The notes under the pieces were generated by a model, which did not search any database, was not told where the DNA came from, and saw nothing but the letters and a program-made list of their open reading frames with translations. A stretch of 64,000 bases of DNA from Streptomyces sp. NBC_00554 (GTDB taxonomy: Bacteria; Actinomycetota; Actinomycetes; Streptomycetales; Streptomycetaceae): positions 4,836,001 to 4,900,000 of the forward strand of contig NZ_CP107799.1 in the NCBI RefSeq assembly GCF_041431135.1, read 5' to 3'. Position 1 is the stretch's first letter, and every line of letters starts with the position of its first letter. Positions 1 to 7,345 of the stretch are shown piece by piece. Both the position numbers and the translations under genes were made by a program.

Positions 1-545
1 GCCGCCTTGGCCTCGGTCCACTTGCGCAGATCGCCGTAGAGCCCTCGGCGGGCGTCGGCCTGGCAGCCGTCGGCGCTGGTGAAGATCTGGCCGCGGCCGG
101 GCGCCGGGACGACGATCGCGTCGCGGTCGGTGCCGTTCAGGGCGCGGTCGAACTCGGCCTGGCGGCGCGGCGGGAGGGAGGCGATGTAGCGCGCCTGGGG
201 ACTTTTCCCGGCCGCGGCCTTCCCGCCCCGGTTGCCGGACCGGGCCGCCTCGGCCAGACCGTAGCCGTGCGCGCGGGCCCAGGCGACGTCGTCCAGGCCG
301 AAGCGGCGGGTGGGTACCTCGCCGCGCGGCCCGTCCGGGTCGAGCCCGTACTCGAACCCCTTGTCCCGCATACAGCCGGCGATCAGCCGCTCCTCGGCCC
401 CGCCGAGGGTCTTGCGCTCCGCGTCGGTCAGTCCGGTACGCAGCCGGCCGCCGGTGTCCTCGGCCGGCCGGTCGGCGGCGGAGCAGGCCGTGACGAGCAG
501 CAGGCCCGTGACGGCGAGCGTCCGGAGCAGATCCTTGCCGCTCAT
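1..545 (-). CDS. Putative secreted lipoprotein (3' end outside window)
   Basis: The gene starts at the ATG complementary to 543-545, preceded by a GAGGAG ribosome site, and runs off the left edge, so only about 181 N-terminal codons are visible. The product begins with a short charged end, a hydrophobic stretch and a lipobox (LLVTAC) with the acceptor cysteine near residue 21, so it is probably anchored to the outer face of the membrane. The mature part is hydrophilic with two further cysteines (IAGCMRDKG, DGCQAD), a pattern common in small Streptomyces lipoproteins of unknown function. Its promoter region, shared with the divergent serine hydrolase gene, carries an ACTTCCGGAT box pointing toward it. 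No enzymatic motif is seen. Confidence 0.8.
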   Translation of the reverse strand, partial: MSGKDLLRTLAVTGLLLVTACSAADRPAEDTGGRLRTGLTDAERKTLGGAEERLIAGCMRDKGFEYGLDPDGPRGEVPTRRFGLDDVAWARAHGYGLAEAARSGNRGGKAAAGKSPQARYIASLPPRRQAEFDRALNGTDRDAIVVPAPGRGQIFTSADGCQADARRGLYGDLRKWTEAKA

Positions 546-710
546 CGGAACTCCTCGTGTCGTTTCGTCGTTTCGTCGATTCGCGTCGTGGACGGTGATC
601 CGCCGCCGGGGAGACGGTCCCCGGTCCGGACCGAACTCGTGGCACCCGACCGATGCTGTGCGGGGCGGCCGGACGCTGCGGAACGTATCCGGGGCGAGGT
701 CCCGTGCGTC

Positions 711-726
711 ATCCGGAAGTTCACGG
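711..726 (-). promoter_or_regulatory. ACTTCCGGAT box facing the lipoprotein gene
   Basis: Read on the minus strand the sequence is CCGTGAACTTCCGGAT, about 166 bp upstream of the lipoprotein ATG. The same box lies upstream of the serine hydrolase and M23 peptidase genes. No CCTAG follows at the expected spacing here, unlike at the other two copies. It could be a regulator site or a -35-like promoter element; the sequence alone cannot decide. Confidence 0.45.
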
Positions 727-788
727 AATGACGCCCCGCATGCAGGTGGGGTAGGGCCGGGGCAACCCACCGGCATGCGGCGCGGACC

Positions 789-804
789 CCGTCAACTTCC
801 GGAT
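789..804 (+). promoter_or_regulatory. ACTTCCGGAT box facing the serine hydrolase gene
   Basis: The sequence CCGTCAACTTCCGGAT lies about 142 bp upstream of the GTG start at 946. A CCTAG motif follows after a 20-bp spacer, a layout like a two-part promoter. The M23 peptidase gene has the same pair with a 21-bp spacer. Confidence 0.5.
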
Positions 805-945
805 ACCGCAGGGCCGGTGAGCGACCTAGCGTGCTCCCGCCGCCACCGGTCGGAGCCGAGGAGCGCCGGCGCGAGGCTGCTGCCCGGCCCGTACCGGTGC
901 CCGTACCACGCACCGCGGCGGCCCGACCGAAAAGGGGAACCCACT

Positions 946-2169
946 GTGAACAGTCCGACCACCCGCCACGGCAGTTCGGCCGTCGAGCGACCGCCTAACC
1001 GGCGCGGGACACGCCTGCGGCGACTCGGTGCGTACGCCGCCGTCCTCGCCCTGGCCGCAACAGTGCTGGGCCTGACCGGGACGCCACGGGCCACCGCCGC
1101 ACCGGCCCGTGCCACGCAGGCCGAGATACCGGCGGGCGTGACCGCCGGCGTGGCGGTCTTCGACCGTACGACCGGGACCTTCACCGAGCGGATCAACGAG
1201 ACCCTGAAGTTCCGCTCGGCCTCGGTGGTGAAACTGCTAATCGCCCTCGACTACCTGCGCACCCACGACCCCCGCACCCTGTCCGCCGCCGACCGCACCC
1301 GGCTCGACTCGATGCTGCGCAGCAGCGACGACACCGCGGCCAGTTACTACTGGGACCTCGGCGGGCGGACGGCGATCATCGACCGGACGGTGGCGCAGCT
1401 CGGCCTGACCGACACCGCCAACCCGCCCGCCGGGTACGAGGAAACCTGGGGGTACGTGGCCCTGTCGGCCGCCGACACGGTACGGATCTACCGGTACATC
1501 CTGGACACCGCCTCGGCGCCGGTGCGCGACTACGTGATGGGCAACCTGCGGCAGTCGACGCGCTGCGGCACCGACGGGTTCGACCAGCACTTCGGCATCG
1601 CGGGCTCCTTCGAGCGGCCGTGGGCGGTCAAGCAGGGCTGGTCCGGCTTCGGCAGCTCCGGCGGTTGCACCCCCAAGCCCCCGACGACCGCCTTCGCCGC
1701 AGCGGGGGTCCAGGGGTCCGCTCAGCGGGCCGCGGCCGCCGTCGACCTGACGCGGGAGGCGCTGCACACCACCGGCACGGTCGGGGCCGGCGACCGCACC
1801 ATCGTGGCCGTGTTCACCCTGCACCCCGACGGCACCCCGTACGGCACGGCCTACACGGACCTGGGCCGGCTCACCCGCTCCCTCGACGTGCCGGGCGCCG
1901 TCCGCCCGTCGGGAACCTGGTTCGGCACCTGGAGTTCGGGCGTGAACGTACGCCCGCGGCCCACCACCGTCGACTCCGCGCCGCTGACGACGCTGCCGGC
2001 CGGCGTGGAAGTCCTGGTGAGCTGCCAGAAGTTGGGCCAGGAAGTCACCATTCCGCCATACACGAACACGTGGTGGGCCTATCTCCCCCAGTACGGCGGC
2101 TACGTGACCAACATCTACATCACCTCGCCGGGGAACCAGCTCCCCGGAGTGCCCGTCTGTTCCTCGTAA
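946..2169 (+). CDS. Secreted class A beta-lactamase-like serine hydrolase with C-terminal SH3-like domain
   Basis: The GTG start at 946 follows AAAGGGGA; the frame is open further upstream but with no better site. The 407-residue product has an Arg-rich N-terminus, a hydrophobic signal segment (about 28-52) and a penicillin-recognising fold. S93-V-V-K96 is the SxxK nucleophile motif, S127-D-D is a variant of the SDN motif, and K229-Q-G stands where KTG is expected. Residues from about 322 to the end look like a bacterial SH3 domain, probably for wall binding. Family knowledge suggests a DD-peptidase- or beta-lactamase-related hydrolase; the altered SDN and KTG motifs argue against assuming real beta-lactamase activity. 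A strong terminator follows the gene. Confidence 0.85.
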   Translation: MNSPTTRHGSSAVERPPNRRGTRLRRLGAYAAVLALAATVLGLTGTPRATAAPARATQAEIPAGVTAGVAVFDRTTGTFTERINETLKFRSASVVKLLIALDYLRTHDPRTLSAADRTRLDSMLRSSDDTAASYYWDLGGRTAIIDRTVAQLGLTDTANPPAGYEETWGYVALSAADTVRIYRYILDTASAPVRDYVMGNLRQSTRCGTDGFDQHFGIAGSFERPWAVKQGWSGFGSSGGCTPKPPTTAFAAAGVQGSAQRAAAAVDLTREALHTTGTVGAGDRTIVAVFTLHPDGTPYGTAYTDLGRLTRSLDVPGAVRPSGTWFGTWSSGVNVRPRPTTVDSAPLTTLPAGVEVLVSCQKLGQEVTIPPYTNTWWAYLPQYGGYVTNIYITSPGNQLPGVPVCSS

Positions 2170-2186
2170 GAAGCGCTGGACGAGTG

Positions 2187-2230
2187 GCGGAGGGCCCCAC
2201 GTGGAACGGAATCCACGGGGGCCCTCCGCC
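2187..2230 (+). terminator. Long GC-rich hairpin after the serine hydrolase gene
   Basis: The arms GGCGGAGGGCCCC(A)CGTGG and CCACGGGGGCCCTCCGCC pair almost perfectly around a short AACGGAAT loop, 18 bp after the stop codon. There is no U-tract, as is usual for Streptomyces terminators. Confidence 0.8.
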
Positions 2231-2384
2231 TCCTTCCCCGTGCGCCGACCGGGCGGACGGCCGCCCCCGGCCTCCGGCGGAATCCAGCCAACGCACGCGC
2301 AGCGAAGCCCGTACGGGGTACCCCCGGGGGCTACGATGCCCGGCGGCCTGACCAGCCGAAAAGCGGGGGAAGGAAAATCTGCCG

Positions 2385-3185
2385 ATGAGCGGCATACTGA
2401 TCCATTTGCCGTCAGCGCACCGAACGGAGCCGACGACGACCCGGCGCCTGGGACCGGGGGAGACCGCGCGCTTCGGCCGGGGCACGAAGGCGCATCCGGT
2501 CGAACTGCTGCTGCCCGACCCGGCCGTCTCCCGGCTCGCCGGGGAGATCCGGGTGACGGAGGACCACTGGCAGCTCACCAACTTCTCCACCACCCACAGC
2601 TACCTGGTCGAGAACCCCGAAGGGGCCGGGGAGTACCTGCGGGTCCCGCCGCGCCGGTCGGGGGCGCCGATCCCCTTCGAGTTCGCCCGGGTCGTGCTGC
2701 CCACCCGGGGCTCCACGGTGAGCTTCCAGGTGTTCGCGCCCGACCACGTCTACCTCGACGCGGACGATCCCGGCGGCGCCTGGGGCACCCGTACCCTCAA
2801 CGCCTACTCCCTGGACGAGACCGCCACGTACTTCCTCGTCCTGGTGGCGCTCTGCGAACCGCGGCTGCGCGACGAGTCGGCCGTCTCCGTGCCGAGCACC
2901 CCGCAGGTCGTGGAACGCATCCGCGCCCACCCGGCGCTGTCGCGGCTGACCGCGCGGGCGGTCAGCGCCCACATCGACTACCTGGCCGAGCAGAAGCTAC
3001 GGGTGCGCGGGCCGCAGGACGTCGACGCCTCGGGCAGCGGTACGCGGCGTACCGGCAAGCGCGAGGCCGTCGTCGGCGTCGCACTGCGCTTCGGCCTGGT
3101 CCGCGAGGAGCACCTGGCACTGCTGCCGTCCCGCGCCCCGGGCCTCCCGCTCCCGGCACCGGCACCGTCCGGGGGTAACCGGTGA
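2385..3185 (+). CDS. FHA-domain protein, partner of the adjacent kinase
   Basis: The ATG at 2385 follows a GGAAGGAAAA ribosome site. The 266-residue cytoplasmic protein carries an N-terminal forkhead-associated domain (about 20-105) with the hallmark FGRGT loop and a VSRLAGEI strand where FHA proteins have SRxHxxI. FHA domains bind phosphothreonine peptides. The C-terminal half (about 135-250) looks like a winged-helix module (LTARAVSAHIDYL, VALRFGLVREEH). The stop overlaps the GTG of the Ser/Thr kinase by 4 bp, so the two are translationally coupled. The protein is therefore likely a substrate or adaptor of that kinase. The FHA call is firm; the DNA-binding suggestion is weak. Confidence 0.85.
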   Translation: MSGILIHLPSAHRTEPTTTRRLGPGETARFGRGTKAHPVELLLPDPAVSRLAGEIRVTEDHWQLTNFSTTHSYLVENPEGAGEYLRVPPRRSGAPIPFEFARVVLPTRGSTVSFQVFAPDHVYLDADDPGGAWGTRTLNAYSLDETATYFLVLVALCEPRLRDESAVSVPSTPQVVERIRAHPALSRLTARAVSAHIDYLAEQKLRVRGPQDVDASGSGTRRTGKREAVVGVALRFGLVREEHLALLPSRAPGLPLPAPAPSGGNR

Positions 3186-4885
3186 GCGGTACGGGCGAGA
3201 CGTACGACGAGACGGTCGACGGGGGGACGGGCGAACCGGGTCGCGGCGGGACCGGGGAGACGGGCCCTGGTGGGACCGACGAACCGAGACCCGGCGGGAC
3301 CGGCGAGACGGACCACGACCGGACCGGCGAACCGCATCCCGACGAGACCGGCGAGACAGGCACCGGCGGCACCGGCGGCACCGGCGGCACCGGCGAATCG
3401 AGTCACGGCCGCACCGACGAGACGAACCAGGGCCGGACCGACGGGTCGGACCACAACGACTCCGCCAAGACCGCCGGCCGGATACCCCGAGGCTTCCGCG
3501 TAGGCCGCTGGGAGGTCACCGAGCCGATAGCCGACGGTGGTTGGGGGCAGGTCTACGAGGGCCGCGAGGCGTCGGAGGACGCGGCGGCCCCGGCAGAGGC
3601 GGAGGCCGCGGAGGGCGGCGCCGAAGCACCGCACCGGGTCGCGCTGAAGTTCCTGCCGACCTCGGGGCTGGCTCCCCGGCAGGCCGCGCGGCTGGCGGAG
3701 ACGGCGCGGCGCGAGATCGAGTTCGGCAGCCGGGCACACCATCCCCGGCTGATGCGGCTGTTGGACTCCGTGGTGCTCGGCGACAGCGAGGTGCCCGGAC
3801 TGGACGGCGCCGTCGTACTGGTCATGGAGCGGGCCGAGAGCAGCCTCCAAGACCTGCTGGACGCCGCGGACGGCAACCCCCTGCCGGAAGCGGACCGGCT
3901 GGTGACCGAGATCTGCGAGGGGCTGGCCCACCTGCACCGGCTCGGCTGGGTGCACGGCGACCTGAAGCCGGACAACGTGCTGATCATGGCGGACGGTTCG
4001 GTACGGCTCTCCGACTTCGGTCTCACCGTCGAGCTGGAGGGGACGCGCGGCACCCACGGCTACATCCCGCCCCTCGGATCGCCCGACTACCTGCCGCCCG
4101 AGCGCTGGAGGGCCCCGCTGGACGAACGCGGGGTGCAGGTGCGGCCCACCGCCGACGTGTGGGCCCTGGGCGTGATGATCCATCAGGTGTTCAGCGGGGG
4201 TGCCTCGCCCTTCCCCGGGGCCACCTTCACCTCCCGCGCCTCGGCGGTCCAGGAGTACGCCGAGGGCAGGGCGCCGCTCAGGCTGCACGTCGTGGTGCCG
4301 GAGTTCTGGCGCACCCTGGCCGCCGACTGCCTCCTGCCCGCCCACGTCGAGCGTGCGGCGCACACGGCGGACAGCCTGCTGGAACGCATCCGGGCCGCCG
4401 GGCAGGGGGACGACAGCCCGGCCGCCCGGCCGCGGAGTCGTAAGCGGGCCGTGGCCCTGGCCGCCGGTGCGGCGCTGGCCCTGCTCGGCGCGGGCGGCGG
4501 CGCCTGGTGGCAGTGGGGAGGCTCCGACGGCGCCTCCGGGCGGGCGCCGGAGGCGCGGCTGAGCGTGTACAACGCCGACGACAAGTGCCGCGCCAGCACC
4601 GACCGGCACCCGCTGTGCAGCCTCGGCCTGGCCATCGACCCCACCATGGCGTACGTCCTGGACAACGTTGTGCAGACCCGGGTGTGGCACGGCGATGTCC
4701 TCGCCGTCGAGTGCGGTCTGGAGCGGGGCATCCCCATCACCGACGAGGCGGGCGTCCGGTCGTCGCGGTGGTACCGGGTGCGGCTGCCCACGGCGGAGAA
4801 GGGTGCGGAGACCGTGCGGACCACCGCCTGGCTGCCCGAGGTGCGGACCAGGAGCAAGCCCTCCGTCCCGGCCTGCACCGGCTGA
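3182..4885 (+). CDS. Transmembrane Ser/Thr protein kinase with Gly-Thr-Glu-rich N-terminal tail
   Basis: GTG start inside the GTGA overlap with the FHA gene; 567 residues. The first ~95 residues are low-complexity TGE/GTGG/TDE repeats, an unusual acidic and Thr-rich N-terminal extension that could itself be phosphorylated. The kinase domain (about 105-395) has the Gly-rich loop IADGGWGQVYEG, the VALKF lysine, the catalytic loop HGDLKPDN (Gly for Arg in HRD) and SDFG. A single membrane segment (about 420-443, AVALAAGAALALLGAGGG) leads to a ~120-residue outer domain with paired cysteines (DKC, PLC, VEC, PAC). The outer part probably senses an envelope signal and the FHA protein reads the output. 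The HGD motif suggests an RD-independent activation mode. Confidence 0.92.
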   Translation: MSGTGETYDETVDGGTGEPGRGGTGETGPGGTDEPRPGGTGETDHDRTGEPHPDETGETGTGGTGGTGGTGESSHGRTDETNQGRTDGSDHNDSAKTAGRIPRGFRVGRWEVTEPIADGGWGQVYEGREASEDAAAPAEAEAAEGGAEAPHRVALKFLPTSGLAPRQAARLAETARREIEFGSRAHHPRLMRLLDSVVLGDSEVPGLDGAVVLVMERAESSLQDLLDAADGNPLPEADRLVTEICEGLAHLHRLGWVHGDLKPDNVLIMADGSVRLSDFGLTVELEGTRGTHGYIPPLGSPDYLPPERWRAPLDERGVQVRPTADVWALGVMIHQVFSGGASPFPGATFTSRASAVQEYAEGRAPLRLHVVVPEFWRTLAADCLLPAHVERAAHTADSLLERIRAAGQGDDSPAARPRSRKRAVALAAGAALALLGAGGGAWWQWGGSDGASGRAPEARLSVYNADDKCRASTDRHPLCSLGLAIDPTMAYVLDNVVQTRVWHGDVLAVECGLERGIPITDEAGVRSSRWYRVRLPTAEKGAETVRTTAWLPEVRTRSKPSVPACTG

Positions 4886-4916
4886 CGTCCTGGCCTGCGC
4901 CGGCTGAGCCGCGGGT

Positions 4917-4949
4917 CGCGGCGGCCCGGCCCCCGGGTGGGCCGCCGCG
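4917..4949. terminator. Hairpin between convergent kinase and M23 genes
   Basis: Eleven-base arms CGCGGCGGCCC and GGGCCGCCGCG flank an 11-nt loop in the 72-bp gap between two convergent genes. It can serve both directions. Confidence 0.7.
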
Positions 4950-4957
4950 GCCGGTGG

Positions 4958-5226
4958 TCAGGGGCAGCGTGTGGTGACGCCGCCGGTCTCGTCGCCCTTG
5001 AGGTAGATACCGCTGACGTAGCCGACGCCGCCCGCATTCAGCGGCAGACGGACCCACTTGTCGTTGGTGACACCCTCGGCGGTCACGCTCTGACCGACCA
5101 CCCAGCACTCCGCCGGGTAGGACTCACCCGGGTACACCTTGCTCTTGGCCTCACACGAAGTCGACGCACACGAACGGACATTGGCCTCCGCCCACGCCGT
5201 CACCGTCGCCGAACCACCACCACCGC
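4958..5226 (-). repeat. Left arm of a perfect 269-bp inverted repeat (SH3 module)
   Basis: Read on the minus strand this segment equals 7002-7270 on the plus strand at every base. It covers the poly-Gly linker, the whole SH3 module and the stop codon of the M23 peptidase gene. Identity ends at the stop codon on one side and within the Gly-rich linker on the other. Confidence 0.97.
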
Positions 5227-5755
5227 CACCGCCGGGCGTGCACGGCAGCCCGACTCCGCGGTCGCTCAGGTACGGCACCGGGTCGATGCCGCGGATCGAG
5301 GTGGAGGTGCCGACCCGCACCCGCAGATGCAGGTGGACGCCGGTGGAGTCGCCCTCGGAGCCCATCAGGGCGATGCGCTGACCGGCCGACACCTGCTGGC
5401 CGACGGAGACGTCCCGCTGGTACATGTGGCCGTACTCGGTCACGGTGCCGTCGGAGTGCAGGATGCGGATCCACTGGCCGTAGCCCTGGGCAGGGCCTGA
5501 GGCGATGACTTCGCCGGCGCCGACCGCGTATATAGGGGTGCCGAGCGAGTTCGCGATGTCGACACCGTCGTGGGCGCTGCTGTAGCCCTGGGTGACCACG
5601 CCGGCGGCCGGGCAGGAGCCGGCGAAGGCGGTGGCGGCGGCGGAGCCGTTCGTCGCCGCGTGGCCGGGGGCGGCCGCCACGAGGGGCAGCAGCAGGGCCG
5701 CCGCCGCGGCCAGCAGGCCGGCCCGCAGGTTCATCCCGTTCAGACCAAGACGCAC
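4958..5755 (-). CDS. Secreted M23 family metallopeptidase with C-terminal SH3 domain
   Basis: The GTG at 5755 is chosen because GGGAGGA sits 6 nt upstream; an ATG at 5719 is the alternative. The 265-residue product has a signal peptide ending at GHA-AT (about residue 34) and an M23/lysostaphin-like domain (about 45-165) with the zinc motifs HDGVD (H-x3-D) and HLH. A Gly linker follows, then an SH3 module with four to five cysteines (RSCASTSC, AECW, TRCP). Family knowledge: M23 enzymes cut peptidoglycan crossbridges. The SH3 module is base-identical to that of the divergent gene at 5990. The upstream region carries an ACTTCCGGAT box and a CCTAG motif 21 bp further on. Confidence 0.93.
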   Translation of the reverse strand: MRLGLNGMNLRAGLLAAAAALLLPLVAAAPGHAATNGSAAATAFAGSCPAAGVVTQGYSSAHDGVDIANSLGTPIYAVGAGEVIASGPAQGYGQWIRILHSDGTVTEYGHMYQRDVSVGQQVSAGQRIALMGSEGDSTGVHLHLRVRVGTSTSIRGIDPVPYLSDRGVGLPCTPGGGGGGGSATVTAWAEANVRSCASTSCEAKSKVYPGESYPAECWVVGQSVTAEGVTNDKWVRLPLNAGGVGYVSGIYLKGDETGGVTTRCP

Positions 5756-5876
5756 TTGGGTTCCTCCCATGAGGTAGCGGCTTCTGACGAGCCGTGGGGT
5801 GCGGTGGTCCGGCCCCGCCCGCTGGGGGACGGCAGGCCGGAGCACGGACCCTAGGCGCGCGGCGGCCCCCCGGGGC

Positions 5877-5892
5877 ATCCGGAAGTTTGCGG
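5877..5892 (-). promoter_or_regulatory. ACTTCCGGAT box facing the M23 peptidase gene
   Basis: The minus strand reads CCGCAAACTTCCGGAT, then 21 bp, then CCTAG, about 122 bp before the M23 start codon. This matches the arrangement in front of the serine hydrolase gene at 946, so the two wall-hydrolase genes probably share a promoter type or regulator. Confidence 0.5.
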
Positions 5893-5931
5893 AGAGACGG
5901 CGCCCGGTGGGGGCGGTAGTCCTGGACCGTC

Positions 5932-5979
5932 GTCCGCATCCACCAAGTCGTCCACATCCACCAAGTCCGCATCCACCAA
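5932..5979 (+). repeat. Three short direct repeats in the leader of the SH3/RlpA-like gene
   Basis: Units of 15, 18 and 15 bp (consensus GTCCGCATCCACCAA) run in tandem and end about 10 bp before the GTG at 5990, just upstream of the GGGGGAA ribosome site. They lie in the untranslated leader. Confidence 0.75.
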
Positions 5980-5989
5980 GGGGGAACCC

Positions 5990-7270
5990 GTGCGTGTCGT
6001 ATCCGTGCGTGCCAAGTGGCGTACGCCGCTGTGGGCAACGCAGGTCCTGTGTCTGCTGCTCGTCCTGACGGGCCTGACGGTGCCGTCCGCCGCCGCGCAG
6101 GATCAGAAACGTCAGGACAGCTGGCGCATCGACCTGTCGGGACCGGAGGCCGAGCGGGGCAACGTCGCCTCCCGTCCGGACGGGATCACCGTCGAGAACA
6201 GCAGAGCCCGGACACCGTCTGTACGGGGCGCCTCCCACGCCGTGTACACCTCGCCCGGCAGAAGCCTCGGCCGCCAGCTCACGGCGTTCACCGTGCTGAC
6301 CGAGGCGGAGCTCCCCACCGGCACGAAGGTGCAGACCGAGATCCGGGGCAGCAACCACCCGGGCACCTGGACGCAGTGGCGGACCATAGACGGCGCCGGC
6401 GCGGTCCGGCTGCCGCAGGCGGTCTCCCTCCTCCAGGTCCGGCTCACCCTGCTCGGCGTCCCCGGCGGTGCTTCACCCACCGTCCACGCCGTCACCGTCG
6501 CGGCCGCGGCCGAGCAGCCCGCGCCGCAGCAGACCCCGGAGAACGGCTTGTCGGCGGCCGCGTCCGGTCCCACCTACCGGCTGTTCGCCACCCGGGAGGG
6601 CCTCACCGGGCAGACCACCGCCAACGGCCATGTCATCCAGCCCCGCGACCACTTCGTGGCCCTGCCCTCGCGACGGATGCTGGCGGTCAACGGCGGACAC
6701 GAGTACCAGGTGCGGCTGTGCTACCAGGGGCGTTGCGAGACCGCGCCCGTGTGGGACGTAGGCCCGTGGAACACCCGCGACGACTACTGGAACCCGCCCG
6801 CGCAGCGGGAGATGTGGCGCGATCTGCCGCAGGGCACCCCCGAGGCTCAGGCGGCGTACCAAAACGGCTACAACGGCGGGCTCGACGAGTTCGGCCGACG
6901 AGCGGCGAATCCGGCCGGCATCGACGTCGCGGACGGCACCTTCTGGGACGGCCTCGGTATGACCGACAACGGCTGGGTGGACGTCACCTTCATGCCGGAC
7001 AGCGGTGGTGGTGGTTCGGCGACGGTGACGGCGTGGGCGGAGGCCAATGTCCGTTCGTGTGCGTCGACTTCGTGTGAGGCCAAGAGCAAGGTGTACCCGG
7101 GTGAGTCCTACCCGGCGGAGTGCTGGGTGGTCGGTCAGAGCGTGACCGCCGAGGGTGTCACCAACGACAAGTGGGTCCGTCTGCCGCTGAATGCGGGCGG
7201 CGTCGGCTACGTCAGCGGTATCTACCTCAAGGGCGACGAGACCGGCGGCGTCACCACACGCTGCCCCTGA
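5990..7270 (+). CDS. Secreted RlpA/double-psi-barrel-like protein with C-terminal SH3 domain
   Basis: GTG start at 5990 after GGGGGAA; 426 residues. A signal peptide ends near AAA-QD (about residue 36). Residues 37-180 form a beta-rich domain I do not recognise. Residues about 190-335 contain VWDVGPWNTRDD, GIDVADGTFWD and a closing DVTFMP strand, reminiscent of RlpA/expansin double-psi barrels; those proteins act on or bind glycan strands. A GGGG linker leads to an SH3 module (about 345-426) that is base-identical to that of the neighbouring M23 peptidase. It is divergent from the M23 gene with a 234-bp promoter region between them. The SH3 call is firm; the RlpA-like call is moderate. Confidence 0.8.
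   Translation: MRVVSVRAKWRTPLWATQVLCLLLVLTGLTVPSAAAQDQKRQDSWRIDLSGPEAERGNVASRPDGITVENSRARTPSVRGASHAVYTSPGRSLGRQLTAFTVLTEAELPTGTKVQTEIRGSNHPGTWTQWRTIDGAGAVRLPQAVSLLQVRLTLLGVPGGASPTVHAVTVAAAAEQPAPQQTPENGLSAAASGPTYRLFATREGLTGQTTANGHVIQPRDHFVALPSRRMLAVNGGHEYQVRLCYQGRCETAPVWDVGPWNTRDDYWNPPAQREMWRDLPQGTPEAQAAYQNGYNGGLDEFGRRAANPAGIDVADGTFWDGLGMTDNGWVDVTFMPDSGGGGSATVTAWAEANVRSCASTSCEAKSKVYPGESYPAECWVVGQSVTAEGVTNDKWVRLPLNAGGVGYVSGIYLKGDETGGVTTRCP
7002..7270 (+). repeat. Right arm of the perfect 269-bp inverted repeat
   Basis: This is the inverted partner of 4958-5226, with no mismatch found on a base-by-base reading. The two arms face each other across 1.8 kb holding the divergent promoters and both catalytic regions. 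Confidence 0.97.
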
Positions 7271-7297
7271 CACCGCCCCGCGGCAAGGGACCGGGAA

Positions 7298-7340
7298 TCC
7301 GGTTGGTGGGCCGGCGCCTTCCGTCGGCCCACCAACCGGA
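7298..7340. terminator. Hairpin between convergent SH3 and FAH genes
   Basis: Sixteen-base perfect arms (TCCGGTTGGTGGGCCG and its complement) surround an 11-nt loop in the gap between two convergent genes, suited to stop transcription from both sides. Confidence 0.85.
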
Positions 7341-7345
7341 CACGT

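Larger units (their letters stand above)
546..945. other. Divergent intergenic region, 400 bp
   Basis: No credible gene is seen here. The region separates the lipoprotein gene (minus) from the serine hydrolase gene (plus). It holds two oppositely oriented near-identical 15-mers, TCCGGAAGTTCACGG on plus at 712-726 and its inverse on minus at 789-803. Each points its ACTTCCGGAT face at one of the two genes. A CCTAG motif lies 20 bp downstream of the rightward copy (about 825-829). Confidence 0.6.

Noticed and set aside
946-2169. A true beta-lactamase resistance gene
   Set aside because: SDN and KTG are altered and a wall-binding domain follows, so resistance cannot be claimed from sequence.
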